A stretch of 8,347 nt of DNA from Methylovulum sp. (GTDB lineage: Bacteria; Pseudomonadota; Gammaproteobacteria; Methylococcales; Methylomonadaceae), in the NCBI GenBank assembly GCA_004299465.1, contig SCST01000480.1:1-8347 (forward strand), given 5' to 3'. Within the stretch, counting starts at the first letter, position 1; each line of letters starts with the position of its first letter. The notes under the pieces are model-generated. The model did not search any database, had not been told where the DNA came from, and saw only the letters and a list, made by a program, of their open reading frames with translations. The translations under genes and the position numbers were made by a program. This document shows, piece after piece, positions 5,712 to 8,347 of the stretch.

Positions 5712-7334
5712 CTAGCGCAATGCCGAACGCAGTTGCTGCAAGCGACTACGCGCCTGCTCAAATTTCATTTCGTTAAGCAATTGACCTATCTCGATGAAAC
5801 GTGGCGCCGCGACGCTGCCTTCCAGCAGGTCTTGCAGCGCCTTGAATTGGCTAATGGCGTTAAACCTGTTGTTGGCCAATAAATGATCCAGTTCGTCAAG
5901 TCGCGGTTCGATGTCTTCACGGTTGCGGAAAAAGGCTTTTTCTTCCGGCCGTATATCAGTACCCGACGACGCGGAAATCGCGTCATAGGCCTTCTGTTTG
6001 TCCGGAATACCCTGCCAATGCGTCGTTTCAATAACAGGCGCTACCGGCATAGCATCCATTTGCCGTTCTTGAGCTTTAGCGCTTTCAGGAGCGCCGAGAT
6101 TGCAAGCAAGCCGGAACCAGAAACGCGACCCGCAGCCCGGCTCGCTCTCTACACCGGCCGCGCCCTGCATCAGTTCGGCAAAACGCCGCACAATCGACAG
6201 GCCCAAACCGGTGCCGCCGTAGTTTCGCGTCGAACCGCCGTCAACCTGTGTAAAGGGCTTGAACAGCAAACACTGCTGCTCGGCGGCGATGCCGATACCG
6301 CTATCGGTCACCGAAAATTCAAGCTCTGCCTGCTGCCCAACGCACGCCACTTCACGGGCTTCGATGCGGATATAGCCTTGGTCGGTAAATTTGACGGCAT
6401 TGCTGACCAGGTTAGACAGCATCTGCCTAAGCCGTAGCGGGTCGAGCAGGTAGCATTGTCGGTCGGGACCCATCCAGGCCGCGCTCATCGCCAGGTTCTT
6501 TTGCCGGGCGCTTTCGGTAAACAGCATACACACGTCATTAATGATTTGCTGCGGGTTAACCGCCGAATAGGCCAGGTCTATCCTGTTGGCCTCGATTTTG
6601 GACAAATCCAGCACATCGTTTAACAACGCCAGCAGGGCTTGCCCTGAAGACAAAATGGTGCCGGCGTATTGCTGCCGCTTATCCGGGTCGCAACCGGGCA
6701 AGGCCAGCAATTGCGCCATGCCCAGTATGCCGTTTAACGGCGTGCGGATTTCATGCGACATCGTCGCCAGGAAATTGCTCTTGGCTTTATTCGCAGCTTC
6801 GGCGATCCGCGTTTTGATTTCGTTGGTCAAAATCAGCGCCATGTGTGAAAAAAACGGCGACAGGTAAGCACGCATCTGCGCCGAACCGAGCAAGTCGGAC
6901 ATTTTGATGGCGCCGAGCAGTTCGTCGCCCACCAGCAGCGGCATCACCCAGGTGCAGGCCACCGGCTGGGCGTCGTTAGCCAGCAGCGTGTGCGAAGCAT
7001 CGGTCCGGTGTTCGATAAACTGATGATGTTCAAAAACCTCGGCGACCAGCGCATCGTCGATGCGCTCAAGCACACGATGCTCGCCGGACAGGTTGGCGTA
7101 GTGGATATTGCCTTCGTCGAGATAATAAACCTCGACATCGGTGCCGCCGAGGCTGCCGCACAAGGCCGACACCAGGCTCTGTAATAAGCCCTCGATGCCG
7201 GCCAACGGGTTCAACAGCTCGATCAGGTGCAGGACCAGGTACAGGTTGGCTTTTTCTTCGGAGACTTTACGGACGCGGTTTTCCAGGTACGCGACGCGTT
7301 CCTGCAAGTCCTGGGTGGATGGTTCCTCGTTCAT
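5712..7334 (-). CDS. Soluble sensor histidine kinase, last gene of corrinoid-linked operon
   Basis: A 540-residue kinase with no membrane segment, so it should sense a cytoplasmic signal or partner. It opens with a coiled-coil (about 5-40) and a GAF-like sensory region (about 40-170). The dimerisation/phosphoacceptor domain follows, with H194 in ATMSHEIRTPLNG (190-202). The ATPase domain has N box LSNLVSNAVKF (306-316), G1 DSGIGI (344-349), F box FKPF (358-361) and G2 GGTGLGLS (373-380). No receiver domain follows. After a linker, residues about 470-540 form a helical tail like the one I associate with the end of kinase-receiver hybrids. ATG 7334 is used because its ATGA overlaps the stop of the DUF1638 gene; the frame is open to 7409, but that stretch lies inside the neighbour. 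Translational coupling suggests it works with the two upstream proteins. No response regulator is in the window. Confidence 0.9.
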   Translation of the reverse strand: MNEEPSTQDLQERVAYLENRVRKVSEEKANLYLVLHLIELLNPLAGIEGLLQSLVSALCGSLGGTDVEVYYLDEGNIHYANLSGEHRVLERIDDALVAEVFEHHQFIEHRTDASHTLLANDAQPVACTWVMPLLVGDELLGAIKMSDLLGSAQMRAYLSPFFSHMALILTNEIKTRIAEAANKAKSNFLATMSHEIRTPLNGILGMAQLLALPGCDPDKRQQYAGTILSSGQALLALLNDVLDLSKIEANRIDLAYSAVNPQQIINDVCMLFTESARQKNLAMSAAWMGPDRQCYLLDPLRLRQMLSNLVSNAVKFTDQGYIRIEAREVACVGQQAELEFSVTDSGIGIAAEQQCLLFKPFTQVDGGSTRNYGGTGLGLSIVRRFAELMQGAAGVESEPGCGSRFWFRLACNLGAPESAKAQERQMDAMPVAPVIETTHWQGIPDKQKAYDAISASSGTDIRPEEKAFFRNREDIEPRLDELDHLLANNRFNAISQFKALQDLLEGSVAAPRFIEIGQLLNEMKFEQARSRLQQLRSALR

Positions 7335-7951
7335 TGTTCTTGACCGAGCCTGCGCTGGATGGCGTCGGCCAAAACCGACTCCAGCTGCCCCAAGTCGACA
7401 TCCAGCCACTGCAGCGGCAGGTCCACAAAGCGCGCGGCGACTTCGGCCGCTTCGTTAAAATCGCCGTTGCACGGCGTCCTGATGGCAAGCATATACTTAT
7501 GGCTGCTGTGAAATATCTCACGTATCACAGACATGTTCATCCCGAAACAGGCCGTAATCATCGGTTCCCAGGTCAAAGCCCAATCCTCGAGCAGGAAATA
7601 AGCGCCTTTTTCCAATTCCTGCATAAAGCGCTCATAGCCCAGCAGCATGACGATGCAGTTCTGGCCTTCGGTGCGGCAGGTATGGTGGCTTTCAAGGTAA
7701 TTCTCCATCAACGGGTGGCAACCGCCATAAAACACCACGGTTTTTTCGCCGAGTTTCTCATGTTCTTCCAGCGCATTGTTCAATTCGGTGGACAGCCGGT
7801 TCAGGTAATTGTGCAAGGCCGAATCCAGGAAATGGGTATGCACATTCCAGGCATTTTTATTGATTAAAAAATTCACTTCATTGCGAAGAATGCCGCAACC
7901 TACCATCGCCAGCGGCGGCGGGTTCTTAGCCTGTTGGCTAAGGCCTTTCAT
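7331..7951 (-). CDS. DUF1638 family protein, corrinoid-associated, function unknown
   Basis: A 206-residue soluble protein that I recognise as DUF1638 from its pattern: VGCGILRNEV (17-26), FLDSALHN (41-48), VVFYGGCHP (72-80), NCIVMLLGYERF (98-109) and GAYFLLEDW (116-124). The biochemical role of the family is not known to me. It occurs in methanogens and other organisms, often near corrinoid proteins, uroporphyrinogen-decarboxylase-like methyltransferases and their reactivators. Cysteines at 19, 78, 92, 99, 135 and 161 include C19, C78 and C99 within the conserved blocks, so metal or cofactor binding is possible. Its ATG overlaps the stop of the upstream gene and its stop overlaps the kinase start, each as ATGA, so all three are made together in fixed order. 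Ribosome binding sites are weak, as expected for coupled translation. Confidence 0.8.
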   Translation of the reverse strand: MKGLSQQAKNPPPLAMVGCGILRNEVNFLINKNAWNVHTHFLDSALHNYLNRLSTELNNALEEHEKLGEKTVVFYGGCHPLMENYLESHHTCRTEGQNCIVMLLGYERFMQELEKGAYFLLEDWALTWEPMITACFGMNMSVIREIFHSSHKYMLAIRTPCNGDFNEAAEVAARFVDLPLQWLDVDLGQLESVLADAIQRRLGQEQ

Positions 7952-8347
7952 GCCAGCCGCCCGTATTCAAAAGCGGCATCGAGCATCGCGCGAATATTGG
8001 CTTCGGGAATCGCCAACGGCATCACGCCGGTGCCGAACAGGAAGTGGCCGCCCGGCTTGCCGATATCGATGATGCGTTTGACTTCGGCGCGCGTCTCCTG
8101 CTCTGTCCAGCGGATCATTTTAATGTCGTCGATGACGCCGCAGGTCAAGCCGCGGGTATTAACCAGGCGCTTGGCTTCGGCCAGGTCAGCCAGCGGGCTG
8201 ATATAGTGGGTTTTGATGTCCAGTTCATCGAAAACCAGGTCGATGACCTCGTTAAACGGCGCCATGCCGCAGTAATAGACGACATCGGCGGTGCCACCCG
8301 GCTGTAAATCGCGCTGCATCCACGGCAGCACGATGCTTTTAACTTTG
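7948..8347 (-). CDS. Uroporphyrinogen decarboxylase/MtaA-like protein, C-terminal part only
   Basis: The frame is open to the window edge, so the start and roughly the first two thirds are missing; about 132 residues are seen. The order ADVVYYCGMAP, a helix ending ELDIKTHYISPLADLAEAKRLV, then GHFLFGTGVMPLAIPEANIRAMLDAA matches the last part of the URO-D fold as used by methylcobamide:CoM-type methyltransferases (MtaA, MtbA, CmuA). It is less like haem-pathway HemE. In MtaA-like enzymes zinc is held by H-x-C plus a later Cys. Here the aligned positions read Y-Y-C and GTG, leaving only the middle Cys, so methyl transfer by the usual zinc chemistry is doubtful. It may be a divergent enzyme or a binding/sensing protein. 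It is the first visible gene of the operon with DUF1638 and the kinase. Confidence 0.78.
   Translation of the reverse strand, partial: KVKSIVLPWMQRDLQPGGTADVVYYCGMAPFNEVIDLVFDELDIKTHYISPLADLAEAKRLVNTRGLTCGVIDDIKMIRWTEQETRAEVKRIIDIGKPGGHFLFGTGVMPLAIPEANIRAMLDAAFEYGRLA

Noticed and set aside
5883..6437. Plus-strand frame of 184 codons opposite the kinase
   Set aside because: Antisense to the kinase catalytic domain with all its motifs intact; no domain or ribosome binding site of its own.
7335..7409. Extra 25 codons upstream of the chosen kinase start
   Set aside because: They lie within the DUF1638 coding region and look like a shadow of it; the ATGA overlap at 7331-7334 is the natural start.

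Overview
The window is a gene-dense stretch of a gammaproteobacterial-type chromosome of moderate GC. It carries seven protein-coding genes: six complete and one cut by the right edge. The mix (SlyD, acetyl-CoA synthetase, an Sfp-type phosphopantetheinyl transferase, a corrinoid-methyltransferase-like operon) and the overall codon style remind me of methanotrophs of the Methylococcales. That placement is an inference from memory, not something the window proves.

Left part, plus strand (about 110-1830): a probable class I SAM-dependent methyltransferase and a phytanoyl-CoA-dioxygenase-type Fe(II)/2-oxoglutarate oxygenase overlap or abut as a two-gene operon, which ends in a hairpin with a T tract. 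Facing them on the minus strand (2001-2804) is an Sfp-type 4'-phosphopantetheinyl transferase with its own hairpin terminator. The three together look like the edge of a natural-product or acyl-carrier-protein pathway, although no synthase is inside the window.

Middle part: slyD (plus, 2954-3433), an FKBP-type peptidyl-prolyl isomerase and metallochaperone, is divergent from the PPTase. It converges on acs (minus, 3554-5491), an AMP-forming acetyl-CoA synthetase, across an 11-bp perfect hairpin.

Right part, minus strand (8347 down to 5712): three translationally coupled genes, each junction an ATGA overlap. They encode the C-terminal part of a uroporphyrinogen-decarboxylase/MtaA-like protein, a DUF1638 protein, and a soluble sensor histidine kinase. 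Both non-kinase families are known from corrinoid-dependent methyl-transfer gene neighbourhoods, so the operon suggests a corrinoid-linked one-carbon sensing or signalling module. This is the most interesting item in the window. Two of the three zinc-ligand positions expected in MtaA-like enzymes appear substituted.

Four copies of a short GC-rich palindromic element (core GTAGGGCGCGCC) lie in two inverted pairs, at 1809/2004 and 5601/5680. Three of the copies sit just 3' of genes in transcript orientation, and two of these have T tracts and look like working terminators. I found no tRNA, rRNA, CRISPR array, insertion sequence or transposase.
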